DNA from: Lytechinus pictus
Taxonomy: Eukaryota; Echinodermata; Echinoidea; Temnopleuroida; Toxopneustidae
Length of the DNA: 64,000 nt
Assembly: GCF_037042905.1 (NCBI RefSeq)
Contig: NC_087257.1
Span: 16,980,001 to 17,044,000, forward strand
Direction of reading: 5' to 3'
The translations under genes were made by a program, and so were the position numbers. The notes below the pieces were generated by a model that saw only the letters and a program-made list of their open reading frames with translations, made no database searches and was not told the origin of the DNA. Below are positions 36,953 to 47,256 of this stretch, piece after piece; positions within the stretch are counted from its first letter, which is position 1; every line of letters begins with the position of its first letter.

Positions 36953-37479
36953 ATTGCCACCTACGATGCGATCATCACACGGTGATAACTCATAAACAGA
37001 AATTATCATTATGATTATTTCATATCATATGAAGCCACAGTCTGATAGTCGTACTCCGAATATCCGATCTCCCACCACCATCAAAAGACTCAAAGTGAAA
37101 TGGCAGGATCTGGACCATGCTACCATCGAGGAGTTATACACAGTTCCCTTGGAAAGGGTGTCTTCGGCCCGTTTCACAATATCAGCAATGTAGAAACTTT
37201 ATCTTTGTCAGACCTTGGGAACTTGCTCTCTTTATATATATGCCTCATTGGATCTGTCTGATACAGACCTTGACCTGTTTTCTAAGCACATGGAGCATTC
37301 ACAAACCATCAACAAGATGATCTATTGGATGTCACTGCATTCCAGGAAGTGACAAGGGTCTGGAGTCATCAGCTCCAGACAGACAGAGAAGGTACGCTAA
37401 TAGTTTCCTTTAATATGCATTGCTTTGGTCAGTGCCTAAATCTTGTCATTACAGATAACATGACCGAAGTTCAAAGCCA
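36953..37479. other. Unique stretch with a fragment repeated at 41055
   Basis: No intact gene. Positions 37269-37391 closely match 41055-41179. Elsewhere only short frames without motifs. Confidence 0.5.
37269..37391 (+). pseudogene. Fragment of a multicopy transposon-associated protein, copy 1
   Basis: About 123 bases related to 41055-41179. In the better copy the frame reads ...DLFYKHMEHSQTINKMIYR, then TPLAIQEVTRV. I recall this FYKHMGHS...YRxPLAxxEVTKV pattern from multicopy proteins of marine invertebrates that travel with transposons. Each copy ends at gagaaggta(c/t)g, which looks like a splice donor. This copy has extra substitutions and no open frame over its whole length. Confidence 0.35.
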
Positions 37480-37739
37480 GGGGCGGTATTCTGAAAGCTC
37501 AATTAGCGCACAAATTAGCATTTTGGTATTCTGAAAAGTCACTTAAGTGCCCTTTTCCTTATTTGGCAGGGGGGCGTTGTGCGCACTTGCAATAGTACGC
37601 GTTATGACCGCGCGAAGACTTAATTGAGTAGTTACGAGACTTTTGGTATTCTGAAGTCTCATAGCACTCAACAGTATTTTCACCGGAAAGAGATAATGGT
37701 GCTTCAAGGGCTTTTAAATTGAAATCATCATAAATCTAA

Positions 37740-38060
37740 ATGGCTGTTTTTCTCTTTGACCTCAATGACCATATGGCATATCGGAATCGCTATCATCATG
37801 TAGACAGATCATCGCCTGGAGAAATGAATCGTTCTGATTTTCGAAAGAATTATAGGCTGAATTATGAAGAATATCAGTGGTTGGGTGACTACATCCGTAA
37901 TGACGAAGTATTTGAACGTAGACAGGAAAATGGAAGAGTGCTGTCGGTAGAATTAAAGGTGGCAGCAGCACTGCGTTTTTTCGCTAGTTGCAGTTTTCAG
38001 AACGTTGTAGGGGAAGTTGCTGGGATCAGTCAGCCTTCCCAAAGCAGAAAGCTCAATTAG
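37740..38060 (+). pseudogene. PIF/Harbinger transposase (HARBI1-like), N-terminal fragment
   Basis: The frame encodes a HARBI1-type N-terminus: FRKNYRLNYEEYQWLGDYI at about residues 34-52, then VELKVAAALRFFASCSFQNV and VGEVAGISQPSQS at about 70-102, matching the family pattern FRxRYRL...ALRFFATGSFQxxVGDxxGISQPTxSR. It breaks off at the serine/arginine of that motif, where the sequence changes into a copy of the element's own terminal repeat. The nuclease domain is absent; the fragment cannot be active. Confidence 0.8.
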
Positions 38061-38319
38061 CGGTCAATTAGCATTTTGGTATTCTGAAAAATCACTGAAG
38101 TGCCCCTTTCCTTATTTCGCAAGGGTGCACTGCGCGCACTTGCAATGGTAGGCCTACGCGTTATGACCGCGCGAAACTTTTGGTATTCTGAAAAGTCTCA
38201 TAGAGCTCACTTGGACTTTCCAGTGGGGAAAGACAATGGTGAATGGTCCATTAAGTTTCACCATCTCTTGCTAATTATGGCTTTCATTTCAAATAAATAT
38301 CAAATCGGTTTTGACTAAA

Positions 38320-38465
38320 TGAAGAAGGAAGAAAGAGAATTAAGGAGAAATGTATAGAAAGGGAATAGAATAAAAGGAAAGAAGGTATAGAAATAAGTAA
38401 AATAGGAATAGGGAATATATTTGGTAATATAGAAAATAGAAAAGAGGAAAAAAGGAAACAGAAAT
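38320..38465. repeat. Homopurine-rich tract
   Basis: About 140 bases rich in gaaagg and agaaata words on the + strand, inside the Harbinger element. Low complexity. Confidence 0.6.
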
Positions 38466-39399
38466 TGTGCACATAAGGAAATATTACAATTAATTTTCTA
38501 TATTTTTATCAGCAATAAACAGTATTTTATATTTTGCACATTATTTTGACAGTTTATTGAGATTGCCAAATCACGGTAGGTGCAGCAATGTTCAGGAATG
38601 AATCAAACTTTGTTTCTGACAATAAAAAAACAACAAGAATAAGCCCCTTTAGTATTTCAATGAATATTCTGTCATAGAGTAAAATACCAAAAAAAATGTG
38701 AGCATTAATTGTCGTTTTCCCCACCTATACAATCTAAAATGTCATAACTTTTGTATACCCGATTTTGATGAAACTTTCAGCTTTATCATGCCTGTCTGAT
38801 TAAAAAAAACACTTTTTATTCCAATCAGCATTTTGTTGGAGAAGATTTCCCATATAATAAAATAAAAAGAATGTATGAAAAAAAGCAGGAATTAATGTTA
38901 TAGAAGAACTCCCCATTCCCAAAGACAGAGGCAAATAAAATCATATTGTAAAAGAAAAAAGAAAGCTACAAATCTATTTGTGAATGAAAAGCAACAGAGT
39001 TACAAGAAAAATAACAGAAAATTGGACAAGGCAACTGACTTTAACATAATGAACCGCTAATCTCTGATGCAAAAACTTCTATAGAAGCTCGCAGCGCAGT
39101 GTACCGACAGCAGCTGGCCTGGGCGCAGCGCTGCAAGCCAACAAAGACAAGAGACACTGCGCGCAAGTAGAAAATTTTACGTTGTAAGAGCGCATTTGAT
39201 TGGCAAATTCGGTTCAGTAGGGGAGTGGCCTAAAAAGAGATAATTGAGCGCCAAAAGAGTTTTCAGAATAGGAATTTGGAGGTACATTAGTGCTCAATTA
39301 AATGGGGATCTTATGAGAAAAGTTACGAGGAAACTTATAATGAGACTTTTCAGAATACCCCCCAGGTAACTTCTTTTGTAGTGTACGGAGCATGTATAA

Positions 39400-40116
39400 C
39401 TTCACAGAATCAGACCCTCATGTTATGCAATTATTGAGTCTATTAGGAAAAGATTAATGACAAGTGAATCACGACACAGAAGAGCTAATCTGAGGCCAGG
39501 TGGACCTGCCGTACAGAAGCAACAAACTGCATTGCTGGGAACCTGGCATCTATTCTTCAAGCTCTTTCAAGAGGAAATAGCTGAAAAAGCTAAGGGCAAT
39601 AAAAAGTTATCAGTTCATGCTCTCTTTGGCTTTGCAGGAGGATTTACAGCTAATTTTCCATGCAGAACGTGCAAGAAGCACCGTGAAGACACCAGAAAAG
39701 AGACTGTGGACATGTTGAGACCCAAACAAAACTATGAGGAGGACATTGCCAGAGATAATCTTTAAAAAAAAACTGGAGTAAAGATGAAAATGTTGTCTTA
39801 ATAGTGTAATGTATTTCTACGTCACAACTAACCGTGCCCCTGATGTTTGCACAACCTTTTTGAGGGAGTTTGCCCGTTTGAATTGAGGTTAACTCTGAGT
39901 GAGCTAATGAAAAAAGGCAATTTCAACATTGATTTCTTAAATGCAAGGCTTCTCAGTTTTAACTATGGCTTTCAAGAGAAGCGGAATAAGAATTTAAAAA
40001 TAAAAGCACCACACACACAAACATGGCCAATTAAAAAGATTAATTTTCTCTTCACTTGGCTCACAGCACGGTCAAATTGGAACAATTGCAGAAAACCATC
40101 AACCACAAAACAATGA
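39400..40116 (+). pseudogene. Transposon-associated protein fragment (MHDLLEG family), frameshifted
   Basis: Two frames belong together. 39457-39765 encodes RRANLRPGGPAVQ... then LSVHALFGFAGGFTANFPCR and TCKKH. From about 39815 the frame continues FYVTTNRAPDV and, after a one-base shift near 39845, HNLFEGVCPFELRLTLSEL ... LSFNYGFQEKRNKN. This matches a multicopy metazoan family with the signature DIMHDLLEGV...FNYG, normally preceded by a CRxC motif, that behaves like a transposable-element gene. Upstream stops (taatagtgtaa near 39797) and the frameshift make it a pseudogene. I cannot name the superfamily with certainty. Confidence 0.55.
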
Positions 40117-40411
40117 TTCTAACGTTGTTTGTTACTGAACAAGAAAGGGCAAATAAAGCACGTTATAAGATTTGTTGGATCCTAGCAATGAAAATGAAAC
40201 CTTGTTGAGATGCTGAAATAATAAAGGCATGGATGGTAAAGGCGATGGATGCACTATTTCCAGACAAGAAAAAGGTATGACAATAAGTATCGACCATTAA
40301 CAGTATTCCTTTCACCAACGACACTGCAGCATCAAGGTGCGAGATAGCAGCTAATGCAGTTATCGAGATGCTAAAGGAGCGTCTGAAGGAAGCTAAGCAA
40401 CAACTTACAGT

Positions 40412-40640
40412 TACCGGGCAATGCCTTTCGGCCTACGTCCGGCGCCCAGAGTTGTCACTCGCGTGGTCATCGCAGTGGCCACCCACCTGAGAGGACGAGG
40501 TCTAAGATTATTCGTCTATCTCGACGACTGGTTGCTGGTCGCGGACTCAAACTTCTGTCTCACTTATCCCTTCTTTTGCGGGTGACCCAGGAGTTGGGAT
40601 TCGTAGTTTTGCAGTTGATGACAACTTTTGCGGCCCGGGT
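40412..40640 (+). pseudogene. DIRS-type retrotransposon reverse transcriptase fragment
   Basis: The frame reads YRAMPFGLRPAPRVVTRVV, then RGRGLRLFVYLDDWLLVADS. MPFGLRPAPR and the catalytic YLDDWLL are hallmarks of DIRS-like reverse transcriptases. A frameshift then moves to SHLSLLLRVTQELGFVV, which continues the same domain. Only about 60-70 residues survive; the tyrosine recombinase and methyltransferase-like regions of DIRS elements are not present. Confidence 0.8.
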
Positions 40641-40666
40641 CACAGGCTCACCATTTGGAATGCTAG

Positions 40667-40903
40667 GTGAGGAGGAGAGCCCAGCAGATTAACTATTCAA
40701 GAATCGAAAGAGGCAGAGGGCAGTGCATGGATAAGCAAGTAACAGATGGAGGAGGTGAAACAACAACATGGTTTTGTGGATTTCTTAAGAGATGGCCACA
40801 GCAGCGGATCGTCCGCCCTCGAAAGCTCACAATGTACCGAGCCAAGTGCACAAAGAAGCAGCGACTGACAAGATATTACAATGGACTCCATAAACCCTCC
40901 TGA
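40667..40903 (+). pseudogene. CENP-B/pogo-type helix-turn-helix fragment
   Basis: Contains WFCGFLKRWPQQRIVRPRKL, then TMYRAKCTKKQRLTRYYNGL, the second half of a CENP-B-type HTH (pattern WFxxFxKRxPxLxxRxPxxLxxxRA). Pogo/Tigger and related transposases carry this domain at the N-terminus. No DDE domain follows within the frame. It sits directly after the DIRS fragment, so two unrelated elements are joined here. Confidence 0.6.
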
Positions 40904-41054
40904 AATCTGAACTCTTAACAAGCCACATCCGATTTATAACGTCGGCAGATCTGGGTTCAAACCTGGAATTAAATTTTTAATATCACCCGTGTCTCCAAGT
41001 CTAACATTAATGCCAACAAGAACAGGCATCGCATTTCTGATATGCATCACTGGA

Positions 41055-41179
41055 ACTTGACCTGTTTTACAAGCACATGGAACATTCACAAACCATCAAC
41101 AAGATGATCTATCGGACGCCACTTGCAATCCAGGAAGTGACAAGGGTCTGGGGTCATCCGCGCCAGACAGACAGAGAAG
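41055..41179 (+). pseudogene. Fragment of a multicopy transposon-associated protein, copy 2
   Basis: Frame LDLFYKHMEHSQTINKMIYR then TPLAIQEVTRVWGHPRQTDR, ending at a donor-like gaaggtatgtg. Related to 37269-37391. The two copies flank the transposon nest between them. Confidence 0.4.
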
Positions 41180-41723
41180 GTATGTGAATAGTTTCTTACA
41201 GGTACCATGGCATACCAGCCAACATTGGAAGCCCAGAAGCAGAGAAAAGGATTGGAACAAAATGAAAAAAATAGGGACAATGCTAACTTTCCTACACAAC
41301 CCTACAGAAAAACTTTCACAAAAATATGGACAAGGGGTTATTCTGTGTGAAAATGAAATTCTTTCCCCCAAAATAAAGACTGTTCCTATTAAATAGGGAC
41401 AATTGGCATGTATGTCATTGAGGTAATGGGGGCAACAATGACCTCTGTCTTCTGTAAATCGTTGTCAACATTAAAGAATGAGTGCAGGATCCAAGGTAAA
41501 AGGAATTGTCAATAGTGCAAGACCAGATTGTAAGATACAAGTCCAAGATATTAGACAAAACAAACAAACAAATAAACACAATTAACAAACCATTAGAGGA
41601 GGTGAAAAGACAATGCTGCAATGTAAGGTCATTATCAGCAATTCAGTAGAGACGGACGTCTAAAGTGACTCTCGCAGCCACCGACCATTTGTTTTCTTCA
41701 TATGCCAAGACAATTCTATTAGA
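41180..41723. other. No gene seen
   Basis: A-rich non-coding sequence after the exon-like fragment. Nothing recognised. Confidence 0.4.
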
Positions 41724-42190
41724 GCTGCCAAGTTGTATGTTGCATTTTTAGTATTCTTATCCCCCAAAATCAGTATTTTGACAAAAAATCAGTATTTTTT
41801 TCCTGTGAGATAAATATTTTGTATTTTCCCCAAAAAGTGTATTTCATAATAAAATGCTTGGCGCACTCGCCCATCACGGCGCTCAAGCTGCATGCAAGCT
41901 AAAATGCGCACTGCTCTTGCAGATGAAAAAAAAACCCATTGAAACTTGTGTATATCTCACCCTGGTTTTTAAAAAAATGATTGAAAAAAAAAACAAGTTA
42001 CCTGAAATTACATTGATCTAATAACCATATTTGTGTACGTTTTATGAAATAGAGACATACAGAGATGATTTTTCTCAATAAATTACGATTTTGTAAAAAA
42101 GAAAAAAAAAAGAAGAAAAAACGTACTGCCGTATTTTGGTTGCAAAAACGTACTAAATACGGAAAAAACGTACTGGTTGGCAGGTCTGCT
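41724..42190. mobile_element. Probable non-autonomous element with AGCTGCCAA ends
   Basis: Left agagctgccaagtt and right tggttggcaggtct are short inverted ends. The interior repeats the word agtattttgac/cagtattttt and, towards the right, cgtact words in opposite sense. About 470 bases, non-coding. Confidence 0.45.
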
Positions 42191-42369
42191 ATTACCACTA
42201 AATGCCCGATATGTGTGGTCTGCTGACTGTATAATTTTCATTCTCTTTATCCTGCTTGTTGGAATATTCTGAACCCTAAATTACTAGCTTTTATTCATAT
42301 TTCAACTTGCCGCATGTTGCATCATACAAATTTGTTAATGAATTTATTTTTGTAATATGAATTTCATGT

Positions 42370-43240
42370 TGTTTATTTGATAAAGCTGGACCCCTCGGCA
42401 GAACAGTTGTGCTGTAATGGCTCAGCTGAGTAGGGCGATCCATCCAATGTTATTTTATCATGTATTATATTATGTTGTAATTTTATATGCATTGTTTTTA
42501 TATTGGTAAATAAAATAAAATCATGCCTCGTAAGCTCTGGCCAAGACCTCACACCCACAGCATGGTAACTGAATCAGCTGGTCCCCAAACGTTGGCCCAA
42601 TTCCAACCAGCTACGGGGATTCCAGCCAACGCCCGTACCAAGAGCTTTCACTATCTGCCTTTAGGTGCCTTTTTACATGTATGTTAAGTAAATGAATATA
42701 TATTTTGTTACACATATGTCACGTAATGTAATAACCTATGTTTCTCCCAAGGGGAGCCCAATTTTCTGCAAGCTCTGCTTTTTATTTAGGCTCCCCATTT
42801 TTTTTAAATTTATTCTTTTAACATATTGTAGTGTACCTTTGATGTATGTTAAATACTTAATGCAATCTTGAAGCACTATGCTTAAGAATTTACATGTATT
42901 TGTTATGTATCCATATATATTATCAAATGATTTCAGTTAATGAATTAAATTTTAAATGAGCATTTTAATAAATTTGTAATGTCAATTAGGCTGACTTTAT
43001 TTTATATATAAGGGTGGTTATCTCGACAAACCTTGATAGGTTTTTATGACCACCTAATTCCAATATTGTATCTTTTTATTGTCATTTGTATCTGTTTAAT
43101 ACTTGTTTTACATGTACCTTACTTTCTTGCCTTATTATTGTACATTGTATTTGTTATTACTGTATTCTATACTCTGTATTGATTTTTAATTGGAATTGAA
43201 TTGTTGTAAAAGTGGATCAAATTCAAATAAATTCAATCAT
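42370..43240 (+). mobile_element. Non-LTR retrotransposon-like 3' ends
   Basis: Two AT-rich stretches end in polyadenylation-like tails: ggtaaataaaataaaatcat near 42507 and aattcaaataaattcaatca near 43220. The second is preceded by the 3'-UTR-like stretch ctcgacaaaccttgatagg...gaccacctaatt. No coding domain; assigned from tail structure only. Confidence 0.35.
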
Positions 43241-43446
43241 GGGCAGGCAACATCACAGGGCTGGAACTAAGGCTACACAATGTAAGAGGAGGAGGATATA
43301 GGCAAAATCGTAGAACCTTGAAGAGCAGGAGAAGAACAGGAAAAGACGTCCATTTTAGAAGGACCTGCAGCAATCATCGGAGGAAGTGACGTGAATAGAA
43401 AGGAAATGGACTGTATTCAAGATTAATGGATTGGTCGAGGTTCACA

Positions 43447-46022
43447 TAGGGGCAATTCCAGCGTAACGGACATGACATTCAGACAAATTTTTGTAATTCA
43501 AAGGTTTATACAGTAGAATTAGCAGTCTTTTGATAATTGCTACTGAGCTTATCAGACACATTTAAGTATCAGTTACATACACATGAAATTTCAAATCGTT
43601 TTGTTGAACAGTTGCGGAGAAATTGCACTCTTTGTCAGCGTAACGGACATGACACGAAATGGACGAAGCATTTTTACCTCCTATTGCTTATCAAAATTCC
43701 TGTGAATTCTTAGATTGCATGCACCTGACGCTGGTGTTAATTTAACCTTAAGATCATGCTCTATCCATAAAATGGTGTTTAACAAAAGTTTTACAGTGCA
43801 TTCTGTATTCATAGCTCAAAATGTAGCGTAACGGACATGACACATGAAGCGTAACGGACATGACAGTTTTGTCCACTTTTTGTAAGCGAATATAATTATT
43901 TTATTACAAGATATGGTACAAGTCTAATTGGTTACTTGTTAAGGCTAGAGGTTAGAGACCCACATCATAACTGGTAATCTGTAATATCTCCTATTATTTT
44001 GCAATTTGAGAGGGGGGCTTTGCGTACAATATTTATAAAACAAAAAAATATTTGGAAAAATTTCTTTAACACTAGTTAACAACAGTTAATGATTATTTTC
44101 CAGTTACTACCATCCGCCACATCTAATTAAAAGAGAAAAAGTTGATAGTAAAGATTATTTGTTATTCATGGCTTACTATTTGACAATATACACTAGCGTA
44201 ACGGACATGACACCCTTCTAAAGTGAACTTCATCAGCACTTCTTAGTTGCAAAATGAAAGAAATATGAATAATGAATGTAATTATTAACAGCAAAGTACC
44301 TTTACTAACATTCTTAAGAAAAAAATGTAGATATTATTGGCACTTTTGGCAGGTATTATTAATTTAATAGCTATAGCCCACATGATAATTTTATATAGAA
44401 TACAATGCTTTAATAGTACCATAGGCACACTGAGAAGGGCAAATCAGATTTTTTGTGAGAAGAAAACAAAATGTACCAGACCTGATTAAATCCAAGATGA
44501 ACATACACCTGTATTATAAAATGTATTTTATGATCAAGAATATGTACTAGTATTAATGTCAATTTTAAGATTAAAAAAATGATATTAAAAAGTATTTTAA
44601 ATTTTAATAGCAGTACCTGGAAACCAGTCTTTCATTATCGATTATGTACGAGTTATAAGGTAATCGGAATGTTTGTAAATCGCTTCTGAGATTTTTTTCA
44701 TTCAAAATAAAGATCCTTGGTATAATCATCCTTTAATCAAATCTTGGATGTACTCAATCTTACGATCTTGCTTGCTGACAAATGTGGCTGTATCTAATTT
44801 CATTGTATTGTCTGCGCTGCTTGTGTACAAACGAAGATACATCATTCAAATCATGATTATGGCTGACCAAAATACTATGATGACATAATTTATTGATCGC
44901 GCCACATTCCTTCCACAGCCTCTTTGCTTTGTGATATTAAGAAGTGCCACTGTAGATTCATGGATTCATAGAGCTACATCATGTAACACAGATATCTGAA
45001 TATTTACAAACTTGTTTTAAATGTGAGCCAGTGCCATCACTGAAGAAGTTGAGGGTTGGTGAAAGTCAGATACTTTGAAGCAATGTCATAATCAAAGATC
45101 TCATGAATTCACAAGTTGGAGTTTTATCATGCTCCAAACTGTCAGTGCAAACACCTAAGATAATAAATTATTGTTCAAACACAAATGATGCAGATTGTGA
45201 TCTGAGTATGTTGCCAGATTTAGCTGCATCTTATCCTAATATTATGTGGCATACCGTTAATTCTCAGAAAAATATACCAGAACAAGAGCTGAACTTTCAT
45301 CATTTACCAACTTCTAAAAATAGCTAGAATGACATGCAGATTCTAGGAGTTATTACATCCAGCTATCCTCAAGCAATTGAGACTGACCACAGTCTGTGAC
45401 ACTGAGCCTAATATTTTGTTTTTGTGAATGCGGCCTTTTGTCATATATTAGGTGTCATGTCCGTTACGCGAATTGTCATGTCCGTTACGCCATTTTTATG
45501 AAAATGAGAAGTGGTCAGGGAAAATGATTGCTACACATGGTAGGGGGTTTAATTCTAACATAGAATCTGAATCTGCAGTACCTTCAGACAAATTTCCTGT
45601 AAGCTGTGAAAACTTTAAGTGAAAAACGTAACGGACATGACACTGATAATGGTAAAGAAATCACATTAATCTGAAGATCGATTTCTCTAAAATTGATGAA
45701 TGGCATGAAATATCACAATGATTTTCTGTTGATTTAAACATTAATCATCTATACAAAAGTTAAAAGAGACCTGTGGGACCTTTTTTGCTTTTAGTAGAGA
45801 CAGGAAAGATGAATTGTTTAAAAATAGCCACATTTTTTAGATTTTGCAATTTATTATTTTATTTTTTTGATGGAAAAAACCACAAAATTTTATCAATATT
45901 GTGATTTTTCTATTGGAAATTGAAACTTTATAGATTACTTTTTAAGAAAATTTGACTGCTTAAGTGAAATCTGAAAATTCATTTTTTCTCGAAAGTGAAC
46001 ATTTTCCATGGAATTGCCCATA
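43447..46022. mobile_element. 2.6-kb element with eight conserved GCGTAACGGACATGACAC motifs
   Basis: Short inverted ends taggggcaattcca (43447-43460) and tggaattgcccata (46009-46022), one mismatch, with TA at each edge. Inside, an 17-18 bp word occurs on the + strand at 43461, 43638, 43826, 43849, 44196 and 45627, and on the - strand at 45452-45469 and 45474-45490. The word is nearly invariant, while the DNA around it is AT-rich and shows no other repetition. No transposase was recognised; a frame at 45103-45327 has no known motif. Most simply a non-autonomous DNA transposon with multiple transposase-binding sites. Confidence 0.6.
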
Positions 46023-47256
46023 TAAATCATTTCGACCACTGGAATACAAGAGCTAAGGGGGGGGGGGGGGGGTCAACCACAAATTTCCCCAGATTCGACA
46101 CTAGGCCAGGGTTTTCCAGCCAGGACTCATTCTTTGAAAATACAGTTTAACAACAGTTTAACAACCTTCCTTCTTCAATTTTAAACTGCACTTCCTTGGA
46201 AACATTCAAATCCAAATTAAAGTAATGTAGACTTTAAAAATGTTATCTCTAATAAATGAGAGTGAATCCAGAATCTATATGCATGGAAATCTCACCAAGA
46301 AGAGAGATGGCTTTTCTCAACCATCAAGAAAGAAAGCAAAAGTTTATTCAAAGTGTTTTAAACTGCATATTCATTGACATACAGGTACAGTACCGGCACC
46401 GTTAATGGCACTTCTGTGATAACCTATTATTAATGGATGAATAAAGGTTTTATTATACCAATGTAATAAGTCTGACATCAATTGGACATAAATTGTAAAT
46501 AGCTAAGGGATGAATTGAAATCATCAAATAAAAAAAAATTGGTATTGACGGAATGAAAGGTAGGCCTATACTGTACCATTTTCTGAGTATTACACACAAA
46601 AAATACATGACAGTTTTAGATGGAATTGAAATCATTATATATCTAATAATCAACAACCATTCCTGAGAGTGCCCAGTGACATACAGAGAGCTGTGATTGG
46701 GGAAAGAATGCTTATATGATGGATTAATTCCTTGAATGCACCAAGTCGTGGTAATATGAAGAGCGCAATTCGGCACCTCAAATATGCTATAATTGTTATC
46801 AGTGTTGACTTGATCGCATGTTATTGAAACATGAGATTCTTTTTTTGAAACATCTCAATACATTAATAATGTCCTCTTAAGCTCATTAAATTCCTGTCTT
46901 GCCTACAGGTTTGCGATTTTAATTACAACAGTAGTTGGAAAGACGATTTTGATGTACATCTTCCAGGGGCGTGGTTCACGAAGCAGCTTCACAGTGAATA
47001 ATACTGCCAAGTGAGCCCGTACCCAATCAGCTTCCAGTGGTTTCTGATAACAGAACTCACTTGCCCCAGTATATCAGATACAGAGATTTCAGTAGATTAT
47101 AACAGAAAATCACTGAAGATCACACACAAGGATATACCTGATAAATATTTGTAAAAACTCTTAATACTTTCCTGGAGTGTGTAAAGTACGAGCCTGAAAC
47201 GGGGAGAACCAACATTTCAAGAAAACAACTAGAAGCCAAAGAGGAGGAAGCATGTA
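46023..47256. other. TMEM106 3' UTR and downstream flank
   Basis: No other gene. On the - strand an AATAAA (read from tttatt at about 46449-46454) could be the polyadenylation signal, about 800 bases after the stop codon. A G run lies at 46058-46072. Confidence 0.35.

Larger units (their letters stand above)
37480..39363 (+). mobile_element. PIF/Harbinger-type DNA transposon, rearranged
   Basis: Left end gggcggtattctgaaagctc and right end gacttttcagaatacccccc are inverted. The subterminal word ggtattctgaaaagtc recurs on the left at about 37527 and 37642. It encloses the 5' part of a Harbinger transposase (37740-38055). A second copy of the left terminal region starts at about 38048 and interrupts the gene. 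The C-terminal half and the DDE catalytic residues are missing, so it is inactive. Confidence 0.75.

Noticed and set aside
43447-46022. CRISPR-like array from the repeated 18-mer
   Set aside because: Spacing is irregular (22 to over 1200 bases), orientation is mixed and the genome is eukaryotic.
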